64,000 bases of DNA from Dyadobacter koreensis (GTDB lineage Bacteria; Bacteroidota; Bacteroidia; Cytophagales; Spirosomataceae): assembly GCF_900108855.1 (NCBI RefSeq), contig NZ_FNXY01000009.1, positions 346,981 to 410,980 of the forward strand. The letters are read 5' to 3'. The translations under genes were made by a program, and so were the position numbers. The notes under the pieces are model-generated. The model was not told where the DNA came from, ran no database searches, and was given only the letters and a program-made list of their open reading frames with translations. Shown here piece after piece: positions 17,237 through 26,351 of the stretch. Positions within the stretch are counted from its first letter, which is position 1, and every line of letters begins with the position of its first letter.

Positions 17237-20200
17237 ATGAAGATCATTCGTTACTTCCTGTTAACTTGTATTATTTTATTCGGAGGAAAAAATCTCTCCG
17301 CACAAAATCTCAAAGCTTCCGACGATCCTGGTCAGTTTATGGTACAGATCCGAAAACTGATGGATGGCAGCAAAAATCCAGTTTACATACGATCAACCGC
17401 GCAGCTGGACAGTGTCTGGATGAGCGCTGTAAGTTCACCACAGCAAAATAAATTCATCAGTATTGTCAAAACCCAATTCTCAAAAGGCCAGAAAGCGGGT
17501 CCTGTGCTTCACTTGCTTATAAAAAACACGGCGACATTAGTAAAATCGCAGGGAGACGTTGATGGATTTCTCGACCTTGCCGCAAAGTCTGGTGATAAAT
17601 ATGATGCAAAAACGATGCAGCGTATTCTTGAAACGGTTAAAAATACCATAGAAACCAACAAACTGTACACATCAAATTTTAACTCACTTTATTTACTTAG
17701 CGGTTCCTATAAATTCCGTTTTGATACAACAAGCGCTGCCGTAGTTGAAGCGCAGAAAGTTCAGGCCTCTGACAACTGGGACACACCCGTCGACTCAAAT
17801 TTGGTTATCGCCCCAAAATCAAATCCTTTACCTCCCGTTTCAGGTGCTGTAATTGATTTGCAAAATGCTGTTTTCGGAATCGTCGCCACAGGCGATTCTG
17901 TTGCTTTTGGCCCGACAACGGGAAGTATTTCGTTAAAAGATGGAATTTTCGCTGGTAAGGGAGGAAAATTCAACTGGCAAACGGCAGGGGATTCTTCTAT
18001 TTACACAGATTTAGACACTTATTCCTTCAATATAACACAGCCAAAAATAGTTGCGGAAAACGTAACCCTGCATAACGAAAACCAACTGGCTAATCCAATT
18101 AAAGGAACTTTGGAATATCGCAGCGTCAAGCGGTCCAGAAGCCAGCCAGCACAATATCCACGTTTCGTTTCCAATAAAAATGATGCACAGTTAAAAGCTT
18201 CAAGAAAAAATATTGCTTACAAGGGAGGTTTCGCACTAATCGGAACTACGATGTATAGTACTTCGCTGATTGATGAACCTTCTAAAATTACCGTTTCGTT
18301 TCAGGATAAACCCGCATTTTCAGCTACCAGCCGAAAATTCTCACTTAAAGACTCTGTCATTTCTGCTCCGCTCGCTTCATTCACTATGCCGATGGGAAAA
18401 GATTCGTTATACCACCCCGGCGTCACATTTATTTATAATGATCAGGAAGGACAAGTGAAACTTGGACGCGCCGAAAAAACGGATTTTGGCCCGTTACCCT
18501 ATCAGGATTCTTATCACAAAATGAGTATTTGGGCCCAATCTATGCGATGGAATTTCCCGAATGAAAAAGTCGAGTTTACGCGTATCGACGGGAAGCAGGT
18601 TGTTCCTGTCAAACTTGAATCCTTTGATTTTTTCAAAAAAGAACGCTTTCGTGGTATCGCTCAGGAATTTGGTTTTCAACCTCTCCTAATGGCAGCTAAT
18701 TATACCCAGACTGAAAAAAAACCTTCATTCCTAGCTGAAGACCTTGCTAAAAAATTCAAACAGGATCCCGTCATCATTCGCCGTGCTTTGCAGAGATTGG
18801 CACTTGAAGGTTATTTCAAATATGACAAAACCACGGATGAATTTTCAGTATCTAAAAAAGGGGTTTTGTATGTTTTGGGAAGTCTGGACAAAACAGATTA
18901 TGACAACTTCCAGGTTAGTTCACAATTTGCTGCCAATGACGAAACTGCCAATGCTACCATTTCGCTAAAAGATACTTTATTAACTGTGCTTGGTGTCGGT
19001 CGTTTTGTTGTCAGTGATTCCTTGAAAATATTTGCTGTTCCTTCTGATAAAAAACTAGTTATTGGACGCAACCGTGACTTTTCTTTGAATGGACAATTAG
19101 TGGCCAACAATTATCAGTTCCGCGGACAAAATCTTAAATTCAATTACGGACAATTTTTCGTGAATGTTAATCCAAACGATTCAATCACATTTACACCGAA
19201 AGAAAAATTCGTAAAAGGACAAAGCGGAGAGGTCGGCGGTCACGTAAAATATGAAAAGGGCGGTACTTTTTACCTCAGTGACCCTGCAAATAAATCAGGA
19301 GTTCAGAAAGGAAAAAAATCACCGCGGCTTGTCGTGCCGGATGGGATGATCGTATACTTCGATCAACCGGAAAGAGGAACTGTTTTATATCCGCGCGAAG
19401 TGTTTTTCAAAATTCCGAAAATTGATATGGATGGACTGGATCAGCGTGATGTGATCTTTGAAGGTACTTTCAATTCCAATGGTATACTCCCTCCAATCCA
19501 AACTATTTTGAAAAGCATGCCGGACAACTCGCTGGGTTTTGAGTACAAGCCGCCGGTAACTGAAATGAAGCTTTATGGCGGAAAGGCCATGGCTCGTTTT
19601 ACGGATACTTTGACGATGGATAACAGCGGTTTAAAATCAAAAGCGGTAATGCGCTATTTATCGGCTTCCATGACGGCTAAAAATATCTTGCTGACTGCCG
19701 ATTCCCTGCTTGCTTCCGGTGAAATTGCAAGTATTAAAGAAGCTACGATCGGAAAGGGGTATTTCCCGGCTGTGGAATTGAAAGATTACGCCTTGCGCTG
19801 GTTCCCGAATTCAGATAGTATGTTTATAAATACACAGGGAAAATCTTTTTCATTTTATAAAGGAACCACAAGCCTTGAAGGAGGATTGCTGCTCAGGTCG
19901 TCCGGACTTTATGGTAATGGAAAATTAAAACGCCCTGATTCAGAATTAACTTCGGACGATATCAAATTTAACAAAGACGGGTTTCTGGCCAACAGATCTC
20001 TATTTGTAATTAACAGTGGGCAGGCGAAATCTTCCAAGAATATCCTCAGTGGCCGCAATGTAAATATCGATTTTAACATTAAAACTTCGGTAGTGAATTT
20101 TGTCACCGATTCGACCGGTTTCGATTCTGATTCTTCTGGGATGGAGCTTCCTGCCGCTTCTTACAAAACACTGATCGCCACTGCAAAATGGGACATTTTG

Positions 20201-21901
20201 AAAAAAACCATTTTGATGAAAGGTTTTGGAGAAACATCTTCATATACTTCGCTGGCGCCTGAACAGGAAGGCTTGACTTTCGAAGCTTCGGAAGGTATTT
20301 ATGATGTTGAAAAAGTAACGCTTAATGTACGCGGCGTTCCTTTTATCCGTACTGCCGATGTCAAAATTATCCCGGATAAAGGAGTTGTTAGTATCGGAAG
20401 CAACGGACAAATTGCACCGTTGAAAAAAGCCAGAATCGAAATCGATACGCTGAACGCCTCTCACCGATTGCGTGATGCCGATATCAAAATCGATTCCAGA
20501 AACCGTTTTGAAGGCTCAGCGACTTACCAGTATATAACGGCAAGAAAAGATACTTTTAATATCAAAATGCAGAATTTTGAGTTGAGAGAAATTGAAGCCG
20601 CAGCAGAAGGAAAAAAATCGAAGGGCAATAAAGAATCCGGTCCGATCCGTTATTATACCACTGCAAAGGCTGACATCAAGGAAGCTGAAAATCTGATTTT
20701 GTCTCCAAGAATTCAATACAAAGGTGATATCAACCTTATCGCATACCAGCCTTCTCTACAACTTGAAGGATTTGTGAAGCCGGTGATTAAATTCCGTAAG
20801 GATTTCCAAAGTTCATGGATCGTTTACAAGGATACGCCCGGCGAGACAGTAGGGGTGAAAATTGACAAAAATCTTAGAAACGAGCACGATATGCCACTTT
20901 CTGTTGGTTTGCATTTCAATGAAAGCCGCGGAATGTATATGACATTTTTGTCGCCAAAAGAATCCGATGGTGATCAGGATATTTATCTTGCTCAGGGAAC
21001 AATGAATTATGATGAAGACAGCAAAGCCTTCAAAGTAGCTCCTCCGGCAGGACCAGACGGGTTGGTTGACGAGGGAAATACCTTGAAATTTGATGACAAA
21101 ACTGGTATCGCGTCCTTTTCGGGCCCAATGAACTTTACGTCATCAGACTGGCTGCAATCCACAGCAATTGCTAATGTACAGGTCGACAGCTCTAAGTTCA
21201 CTTTCAATTCATTGCTTTTGATGAAACTATCGGCCCTGGAACCGGTTCTTCCTCAACTGGCTGCAAAGATTGTTGAAACCAATCTTGAAGAACAAAATAG
21301 CACAGCAGCCGACGATGACGCCGAAAATCTGAACAGGAAGCTTTCAGGACTTATAGGCTCCAAAGGTGTGGATGCGTACCTTAAACTTTCTGCTGCGGGA
21401 TATAAACCTTTATTCGATGCGTCCCCAGCACTCGATGCGGCTATTGCACTATCCAGTGTTGATTTGCATTGGTCTCCAGTTCACAACGCCTATTTTTCAC
21501 AAGGCCCGATTGGTGTTTCTCATTTTGGGAAAAATAATATCAATGCGCAGATGGAAGGTGTTCTGGAAATCCGCCGCTCTGAGCTCGGTGATGAATTTAG
21601 TATGTTTATTCAGGCTTCACCAGACGTTTGGTATTATTTTGATTATAAGGATAAGGAGCTGGGAGTTGTTTCTTCACAAATGGATTTTAACGATCTGGTC
21701 ACATCCAAAGGCGCAAATTCAAAGTCAAAAGACATGTCTTTGGTTTCCATCGGCGTAGAAGAGAAGGATTTGTTCGTAAGCCGGTTTGACGACTTCTATC
21801 AGCCAGCAATTAAAAAGGCTAAGCTTACCAAAACCGTTAAGAAAAAAGTTATTCCGGCGGAAGAAAAAAAGAAGAAAGAAGAAAAAGCAGAAGGTTTCTG
21901 A
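17237..21901 (+). CDS. Very large exported protein of unknown function (1554 residues)
   Basis: The protein has a signal peptide (MKIIRYFLLTCIILFGGKNLSAQ) and no internal membrane segments. From about residue 200 it is dominated by beta-strand patterns with repeated phrases of the form phi-x-D-x-L-L...G-x-G-x-F, which suggest a long beta-helix or stacked beta-sandwich structure. Near residues 495-550 a compact alpha-helical segment (LAEDLAKKFKQDP to YVLG) looks like a winged-helix-type insert. It lacks a TonB box, a beta-barrel signature and a T9SS tail. The C-terminus is a Lys/Glu-rich tail. I recognise it only as a large periplasmic or surface protein typical of Cytophagales. It stands between prmA and plsY; I cannot assign a function. 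Confidence 0.8.
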   Translation: MKIIRYFLLTCIILFGGKNLSAQNLKASDDPGQFMVQIRKLMDGSKNPVYIRSTAQLDSVWMSAVSSPQQNKFISIVKTQFSKGQKAGPVLHLLIKNTATLVKSQGDVDGFLDLAAKSGDKYDAKTMQRILETVKNTIETNKLYTSNFNSLYLLSGSYKFRFDTTSAAVVEAQKVQASDNWDTPVDSNLVIAPKSNPLPPVSGAVIDLQNAVFGIVATGDSVAFGPTTGSISLKDGIFAGKGGKFNWQTAGDSSIYTDLDTYSFNITQPKIVAENVTLHNENQLANPIKGTLEYRSVKRSRSQPAQYPRFVSNKNDAQLKASRKNIAYKGGFALIGTTMYSTSLIDEPSKITVSFQDKPAFSATSRKFSLKDSVISAPLASFTMPMGKDSLYHPGVTFIYNDQEGQVKLGRAEKTDFGPLPYQDSYHKMSIWAQSMRWNFPNEKVEFTRIDGKQVVPVKLESFDFFKKERFRGIAQEFGFQPLLMAANYTQTEKKPSFLAEDLAKKFKQDPVIIRRALQRLALEGYFKYDKTTDEFSVSKKGVLYVLGSLDKTDYDNFQVSSQFAANDETANATISLKDTLLTVLGVGRFVVSDSLKIFAVPSDKKLVIGRNRDFSLNGQLVANNYQFRGQNLKFNYGQFFVNVNPNDSITFTPKEKFVKGQSGEVGGHVKYEKGGTFYLSDPANKSGVQKGKKSPRLVVPDGMIVYFDQPERGTVLYPREVFFKIPKIDMDGLDQRDVIFEGTFNSNGILPPIQTILKSMPDNSLGFEYKPPVTEMKLYGGKAMARFTDTLTMDNSGLKSKAVMRYLSASMTAKNILLTADSLLASGEIASIKEATIGKGYFPAVELKDYALRWFPNSDSMFINTQGKSFSFYKGTTSLEGGLLLRSSGLYGNGKLKRPDSELTSDDIKFNKDGFLANRSLFVINSGQAKSSKNILSGRNVNIDFNIKTSVVNFVTDSTGFDSDSSGMELPAASYKTLIATAKWDILKKTILMKGFGETSSYTSLAPEQEGLTFEASEGIYDVEKVTLNVRGVPFIRTADVKIIPDKGVVSIGSNGQIAPLKKARIEIDTLNASHRLRDADIKIDSRNRFEGSATYQYITARKDTFNIKMQNFELREIEAAAEGKKSKGNKESGPIRYYTTAKADIKEAENLILSPRIQYKGDINLIAYQPSLQLEGFVKPVIKFRKDFQSSWIVYKDTPGETVGVKIDKNLRNEHDMPLSVGLHFNESRGMYMTFLSPKESDGDQDIYLAQGTMNYDEDSKAFKVAPPAGPDGLVDEGNTLKFDDKTGIASFSGPMNFTSSDWLQSTAIANVQVDSSKFTFNSLLLMKLSALEPVLPQLAAKIVETNLEEQNSTAADDDAENLNRKLSGLIGSKGVDAYLKLSAAGYKPLFDASPALDAAIALSSVDLHWSPVHNAYFSQGPIGVSHFGKNNINAQMEGVLEIRRSELGDEFSMFIQASPDVWYYFDYKDKELGVVSSQMDFNDLVTSKGANSKSKDMSLVSIGVEEKDLFVSRFDDFYQPAIKKAKLTKTVKKKVIPAEEKKKKEEKAEGF

Positions 21902-21948
21902 TAGTCAAATCATTAGATACGAAATTTTATTTTCCGGCAAACAAAACC

Positions 21949-21956
21949 TATTTTTG
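21949..21956 (+). promoter_or_regulatory. Candidate -7 box for plsY
   Basis: TATTTTTG is a TAnnTTTG match about 100 bases before the plsY start; TTTT lies 20 bases upstream where the -33 element is expected. Confidence 0.4.
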
Positions 21957-22054
21957 CATTTTAATGTTTAAATACCGTTTGCTTGCTTATGTGACGAAAG
22001 TACCGTATTTTTAAGAAACTTTTAAAGTTCAAATTAACCTACTAATAATACAAA

Positions 22055-22711
22055 ATGAGCGTTGCCTTATTTATAATTACGACAATAGCCGCCTATTTGT
22101 TGGGATCTATACCAAGTTCGGTATGGTACGGAATTGGTTATTTCGGAATTGATGTACGTAAACACGGAAGTGGAAATGCAGGTGCAACCAACACTTTCAG
22201 AGTGCTTGGCAAACGTGCAGGTACGATTGTCATGCTCATCGATGTAATGAAAGGCTGGACTGCTACTTGTCTTGCTTCAATGTTGTTTTATATGGGGACG
22301 ATTGCTGAGGGAGATATCTTAATGTACAAGATTATTTTTGGTATAATCGCCATTGTAGGACATATTTTCCCGGTATTTGTTGGATTTAAAGGCGGAAAGG
22401 GAATTGCCACGCTGTTAGGAATGGTACTTGCCATACACCCGGAGCTTGCGGCTTTGAGCATCGCCATTTTTATATTGACATTGATCGCCTCTCAATATGT
22501 TTCTCTAAGTTCGATTCTGGCAACACTGGCTTTCCCGGTAATGTCGTTGCTCGGTGTTTTCGGGCAGCCTGAAACATTGCTTGTCATTTTCGGTTTTGTC
22601 ATGTTTGTCCTGGTCGTGATCACGCACCAGAAAAACATTGTAAGATTGCTGAATGGAAACGAAAGCCGCGTAAATATTTTCGCCAAATCAAAATCGAAAG
22701 GACAATCCTAA
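22055..22711 (+). CDS. plsY: Acyl-phosphate:glycerol-3-phosphate acyltransferase
   Basis: A 218-residue integral inner-membrane enzyme that transfers the acyl group of acyl-phosphate to glycerol 3-phosphate, the first step of phospholipid synthesis. It has five to six hydrophobic helices. The three family motifs are visible: GSIPSS (17-22), GSGNAGATN (38-46) and GHIFPVFVGFKGGKG around residues 106-120. A strong terminator follows, so it is monocistronic. Confidence 0.95.
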   Translation: MSVALFIITTIAAYLLGSIPSSVWYGIGYFGIDVRKHGSGNAGATNTFRVLGKRAGTIVMLIDVMKGWTATCLASMLFYMGTIAEGDILMYKIIFGIIAIVGHIFPVFVGFKGGKGIATLLGMVLAIHPELAALSIAIFILTLIASQYVSLSSILATLAFPVMSLLGVFGQPETLLVIFGFVMFVLVVITHQKNIVRLLNGNESRVNIFAKSKSKGQS

Positions 22712-22734
22712 GAAATAAAAAATTAGAAATACCT

Positions 22735-22769
22735 ACCCCTAAGGCCATAACCTTAGGGGTTATTTTTTT
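22735..22769 (+). terminator. Rho-independent terminator of plsY
   Basis: Perfect 10-base arms (22735-22744 and 22751-22760), a 6-base loop and a run of seven T. Confidence 0.92.
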
Positions 22770-22856
22770 ATATTCGGCACCGTTAAAATCGCATGGATTT
22801 ATAAACTGTAATTGAAGTTTAAAACGGCTAATTTTAAATTTTTTAATGCAAAAACA

Positions 22857-24224
22857 ATGAATAACTACATCGAAAAAAACCGCGATAAATTTTTAAATGA
22901 GCTTTTAGACCTGATCAGAATTCCTTCTGTAAGCGCTGATTCAAAGTTTAAAAATGATATGATCAGGGCAGCGGAATTTGTGCGTGACAGCATTGCAAAC
23001 GCAGGGGCAGATAAAGCACAGATTTTTGAAACTCCCGGCCACCCGATTGTATATGGAGAAAAAATAATTGATCCGTCATTGCCGACAGTTTTGGTTTACG
23101 GACATTATGACGTTCAGCCGGCGGATCCTTATGAATTATGGAATTCGCCACCTTTTGAACCGGTCATTAAAAACGATCGTATTTATGCACGTGGTGCCTG
23201 TGATGATAAGGGGCAGTTTTATATGCACGTAAAAGCACTGGAAACGATGCTTGCAACAAATACTCTGACTTGTAATATCAAAATGATGATCGAAGGAGAG
23301 GAGGAAGTTGGTTCTTCTCACCTGGAAACCTTTGTGAAAGCAAATCGCGAGATGCTGAAATGCGATACTATTCTTATTTCAGACACCAGCATGATCGCAA
23401 ATGATGTTCCTTCGATCGAAACGGGCCTTCGTGGTTTGACCTATCTCGAAGTTGAGGTTGTAGGAGCCAACAGAGACCTTCATTCGGGCGTTTACGGCGG
23501 TGGCGTAGCGAATCCGATTAATGTGTTATGTGAAATGATTGCGTCGCTTAAAGACGAAAATGGCCATATTACAATTCCTGGTTTTTATGACAATGTAGAG
23601 GAACTTACAGCTTCGCAACGAGCTGCTTTGAATGCTGCGCCATTTGACCTGAATGAATACAAGAAAGATCTCTCCATTGAAGATGTTTCGGGAGAACTTG
23701 GTTATACGACCATCGAACGTACTTCTGTTCGGCCAACACTGGATGTAAATGGAATTTGGGGAGGTTATATCGGTGAGGGGGCAAAGACTGTCCTGCCATC
23801 GAAAGCCAATGCAAAAATTTCGATGCGTTTGGTACCGAACCAGTCAGATCAGGAAATTTGCGATTTGTTCACTAAACATTTTGAAGCGATCGCGCCCTCA
23901 TCCGTGCGGGTGAAAATCGTTCCTCATCACGGCGGTCTGCCTTATGTCACGCCAACAGATTCTATCGAATATAAAGCGGCAGAAATGGCGATGGAAGAAT
24001 CTTTTGGTAAAAAACCGATACCAACCCGCGGAGGCGGGAGTATTCCAATTGTTGCTTTATTTGAGCAGGAATTAGGGAGAAAAAGTATTCTAATGGGTTT
24101 CGGTCTTGATATCGACGGCTTGCATGGACCGAATGAGAGTTATGGTCTTTTTAATTTTTACAAAGGCATTGAAACGATTCCTTTGTTTTTCAAGCATTAT
24201 GCAAAATTGAAGAAGGGGGAGTAG
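22857..24224 (+). CDS. M20-family dipeptidase / peptidase
   Basis: A 455-residue zinc peptidase of the M20 (carnosinase-like) family. Metal and catalytic residues are visible. H83 and D85 lie in GHYDVQPAD, D116 in GACDDKGQ, E148-E149 in EGEEEVGS, and the lid/dimer domain begins near LEVEVVGANRDLHSG. The C-terminal GLDIDGLHGPNE provides the last His ligand. The frame extends to a TTG at 22812, but the ATG at 22857 is the better start. No signal peptide is visible, so a cytoplasmic role in trimming small peptides is likely. The exact specificity is unknown. Confidence 0.9.
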   Translation: MNNYIEKNRDKFLNELLDLIRIPSVSADSKFKNDMIRAAEFVRDSIANAGADKAQIFETPGHPIVYGEKIIDPSLPTVLVYGHYDVQPADPYELWNSPPFEPVIKNDRIYARGACDDKGQFYMHVKALETMLATNTLTCNIKMMIEGEEEVGSSHLETFVKANREMLKCDTILISDTSMIANDVPSIETGLRGLTYLEVEVVGANRDLHSGVYGGGVANPINVLCEMIASLKDENGHITIPGFYDNVEELTASQRAALNAAPFDLNEYKKDLSIEDVSGELGYTTIERTSVRPTLDVNGIWGGYIGEGAKTVLPSKANAKISMRLVPNQSDQEICDLFTKHFEAIAPSSVRVKIVPHHGGLPYVTPTDSIEYKAAEMAMEESFGKKPIPTRGGGSIPIVALFEQELGRKSILMGFGLDIDGLHGPNESYGLFNFYKGIETIPLFFKHYAKLKKGE

Positions 24225-24279
24225 CTTCTGTTATTTTAATTAGTTATAAGGCGGATATACTTCTGGTTTTGTTTATTAT

Positions 24280-24345
24280 CCGTCCGACGGCGAAAAAGCC
24301 GTCGGACGGAACGCCCGTCGGATGGTTTTTTTACCATCCGACGGG
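24280..24345. terminator. Four-arm, bidirectional terminator cluster
   Basis: Two adjacent hairpins lie between convergent genes. Hairpin 1 has perfect 12-base arms (24280-24291 / 24298-24309) with loop GAAAAA. Hairpin 2 has perfect 13-base arms (24314-24326 / 24333-24345) with a T6 loop. All four arms are variants of the same 11-mer (CCGTCCGACGG or its complement), so arm 1 can instead pair with arm 3, directly followed by TTTTTT on the plus strand. The mirror-image pairing gives a stem followed by TTTTT on the minus strand. This fits termination in both directions. Confidence 0.85.
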
Positions 24346-24357
24346 TAATAAAACGTT

Positions 24358-25590
24358 CTATTTTCTCCTGTTCCGACGCTCTTCTCGTTTTAGTTTTTTC
24401 AAACTGTCGATGTGTTTTTTAGCTTCTTTGTCCTGACTTGAATTTCGGTCTGCCTTATCATCAGCCAGTTTGTAGTAGCTCAATGCTTCGTCATAGTTTT
24501 TCTGCATTTCTGCAATCTTCCCTAATCCCAAAAGCGACGAAACGTAATAACCCGCATTCATAGAATTTGTCTGCGTGGAAAATTCAACAGCCTTCTTGAA
24601 ATACTGACTGGCAAGATCATAATTACGATAATACTGCATGTTATAAAATCCAAGAACGTAAGCCGCGTTTCTACCACTTACTCCCTCATACCCAGGCATC
24701 CCCTGACTGATTTTATCGAGAATATTCTGCGCTGCTTTTTCTGCTTCGCCTGTTTTTCCCGTCACAAAGGCAGTGCGGCAAAAATATCGTTCGAAGTATG
24801 GATTATTTGGGAAGGTCTGCCACATGTATTTTGCCATTTCATATGCCTTTCCGTATTCATTTTCCATACTGTAAATCTGCAGCAGGAAATAGCGGGCTTC
24901 CACTCGTGTATAAAATGCATTATTGCCAACCTTTTCCAGCTGTTGTTCTCCCAGCTTTTTATTTCCTTTCGGAAAAAATGCAAGAATTGGTTTCAGTAAT
25001 GGATATTCACTCGGCACCCATTGCGCGTAGTAATTATAAATTCCATCCCCAAAAAGCAATTCGGGAGAAAGATCTCCATTTCCTTTACAAACTTCCAGAT
25101 ATTTCAGTGCATTTTTTCCAGCGAAAGTAGCTTTCGTCCACTGCTTACGTTCTGAATAAAGACGCCCCTTAAATGCGTGAGCAGCCGCCAGGAAAAATGC
25201 AGGCTCAATTTTGTTTTTTTCATCTTCGTACAAAGTCTCCGCTAATGTAATGGTGGAGTCCATATGAGCGAGAAATTTCTTGTCATACGTTTCTATGTCT
25301 GTATTGGGCACAATTTTCCACCATTCAGCCAATCCCATCAAAAAATGTGGCATCGGGTGTTTGGGGTAACGATAGCGCAACCAACGGAATTCTGCATCAG
25401 CTTCGGCAAACTTGTAATTATACAACATGTTTATCGCTTCTGTTGCCTCTATCTGGACGCCCGGATTCTTAAGAACCATATCATAATTCTTGTCCAGTTC
25501 GGCCGAGGAATAAAGTTGGGCAACAGCAGAAGTGATAGAAAGAAATATAACAAGACCGAAAGCAAAAGGTTTAACCAGCACTTTTTTCAT
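24358..25590 (-). CDS. Exported tetratricopeptide-repeat protein
   Basis: A 410-residue protein with a signal peptide (MKKVLVKPFAFGLVIFLSITSAVAQ). TPR-like helix pairs run through the rest of the chain, for example around AINMLYNYKFAEADAEFRWL, AYEMAKYMWQTFPNNPYFE and AEMQKNYDEALSYYKLAD. The last residues are strongly basic (KKLKREERRNRRK). It is presumably a periplasmic scaffold for protein contacts; the partner is unknown. The frame opens at 25602, but the ATG at 25590 gives the normal signal peptide. It ends in the four-arm terminator shared with the M20 peptidase gene. Confidence 0.82.
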   Translation of the reverse strand: MKKVLVKPFAFGLVIFLSITSAVAQLYSSAELDKNYDMVLKNPGVQIEATEAINMLYNYKFAEADAEFRWLRYRYPKHPMPHFLMGLAEWWKIVPNTDIETYDKKFLAHMDSTITLAETLYEDEKNKIEPAFFLAAAHAFKGRLYSERKQWTKATFAGKNALKYLEVCKGNGDLSPELLFGDGIYNYYAQWVPSEYPLLKPILAFFPKGNKKLGEQQLEKVGNNAFYTRVEARYFLLQIYSMENEYGKAYEMAKYMWQTFPNNPYFERYFCRTAFVTGKTGEAEKAAQNILDKISQGMPGYEGVSGRNAAYVLGFYNMQYYRNYDLASQYFKKAVEFSTQTNSMNAGYYVSSLLGLGKIAEMQKNYDEALSYYKLADDKADRNSSQDKEAKKHIDSLKKLKREERRNRRK

Positions 25591-25635
25591 ATTTAAACTC
25601 AAAAATCTGTCAATATTAACGTTGGATTCATATTT

Positions 25636-25643
25636 TACGTTTG
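25636..25643 (+). promoter_or_regulatory. Candidate -7 box for hpt
   Basis: TACGTTTG is a full TAnnTTTG match 56 bases before the hpt start; the -33 element is not obvious. Confidence 0.45.
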
Positions 25644-25698
25644 CGGGGAAGTGTGTTTTTGAAAAAAGAGTTAATATTACTGTTTAAGAAAATTCGAC

Positions 25699-26229
25699 AT
25701 GATTACAATCCACGACAAAACATTTACTCCGTTCATTTCTCAGGAGACTATCGAAAACCGCATTGCCGAGCTCGCATCACAGATTAATACAGACTATGAA
25801 GGTCGAAAACCTTTCTTTTTAGTTGTCTTAAATGGTGCATTTCTCTTTGCTTCCGAGCTCGTAAAAAATATCCCCCTTTCCTGCGAAATAACTTTTGTCC
25901 GATTATCGTCGTATTCTCAAACAGAATCTACCGGAAAGGTACGGCAAATCATTGGTTTGGAAGAAACGCTTACGGATCGTGATGTAATTATTATAGAAGA
26001 TATCGTGGATACCGGACTTACCATGCACCAGTTACTGCAACAAATAAGTGATCTAGGACCGAATTCTATTGAAATTGCAACTTTGCTTCACAAGCCCGAC
26101 GCGATTAAAAAGCCGATTGATCTTCGCTATGTTGGTTTTGAAATTCCAAATCGTTTTGTCGTTGGTTATGGCCTGGACTACGACGGCCTGGGCCGCAATC
26201 TGGACGCATTGTATGTACTACCAGAATAA
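25699..26229 (+). CDS. hpt: Hypoxanthine phosphoribosyltransferase
   Basis: A 176-residue purine-salvage enzyme that joins hypoxanthine (and often guanine) to PRPP. The PRPP-binding motif VIIIEDIVDTGLT is at 96-108 and the flexible loop segment RLSSYSQTESTGK precedes it. The C-terminal base-binding segment (IDLRYVGFEIPNRFVVGYGLDYDG) has the VGFEIPNxFVVGYGLDY signature of HPRT. It is cytoplasmic and stands alone. Confidence 0.95.
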   Translation: MITIHDKTFTPFISQETIENRIAELASQINTDYEGRKPFFLVVLNGAFLFASELVKNIPLSCEITFVRLSSYSQTESTGKVRQIIGLEETLTDRDVIIIEDIVDTGLTMHQLLQQISDLGPNSIEIATLLHKPDAIKKPIDLRYVGFEIPNRFVVGYGLDYDGLGRNLDALYVLPE

Positions 26230-26351
26230 ACTTGCCTTTACAAAAGTACTCAATAGTACCTTTTCAGGAAAATTTTAAATCTATTTGCGTTGATTCTGAA
26301 CGAATTTATTCAAATTGAATTTTTAATTTTCAACAAACGAGCCACTATAAC

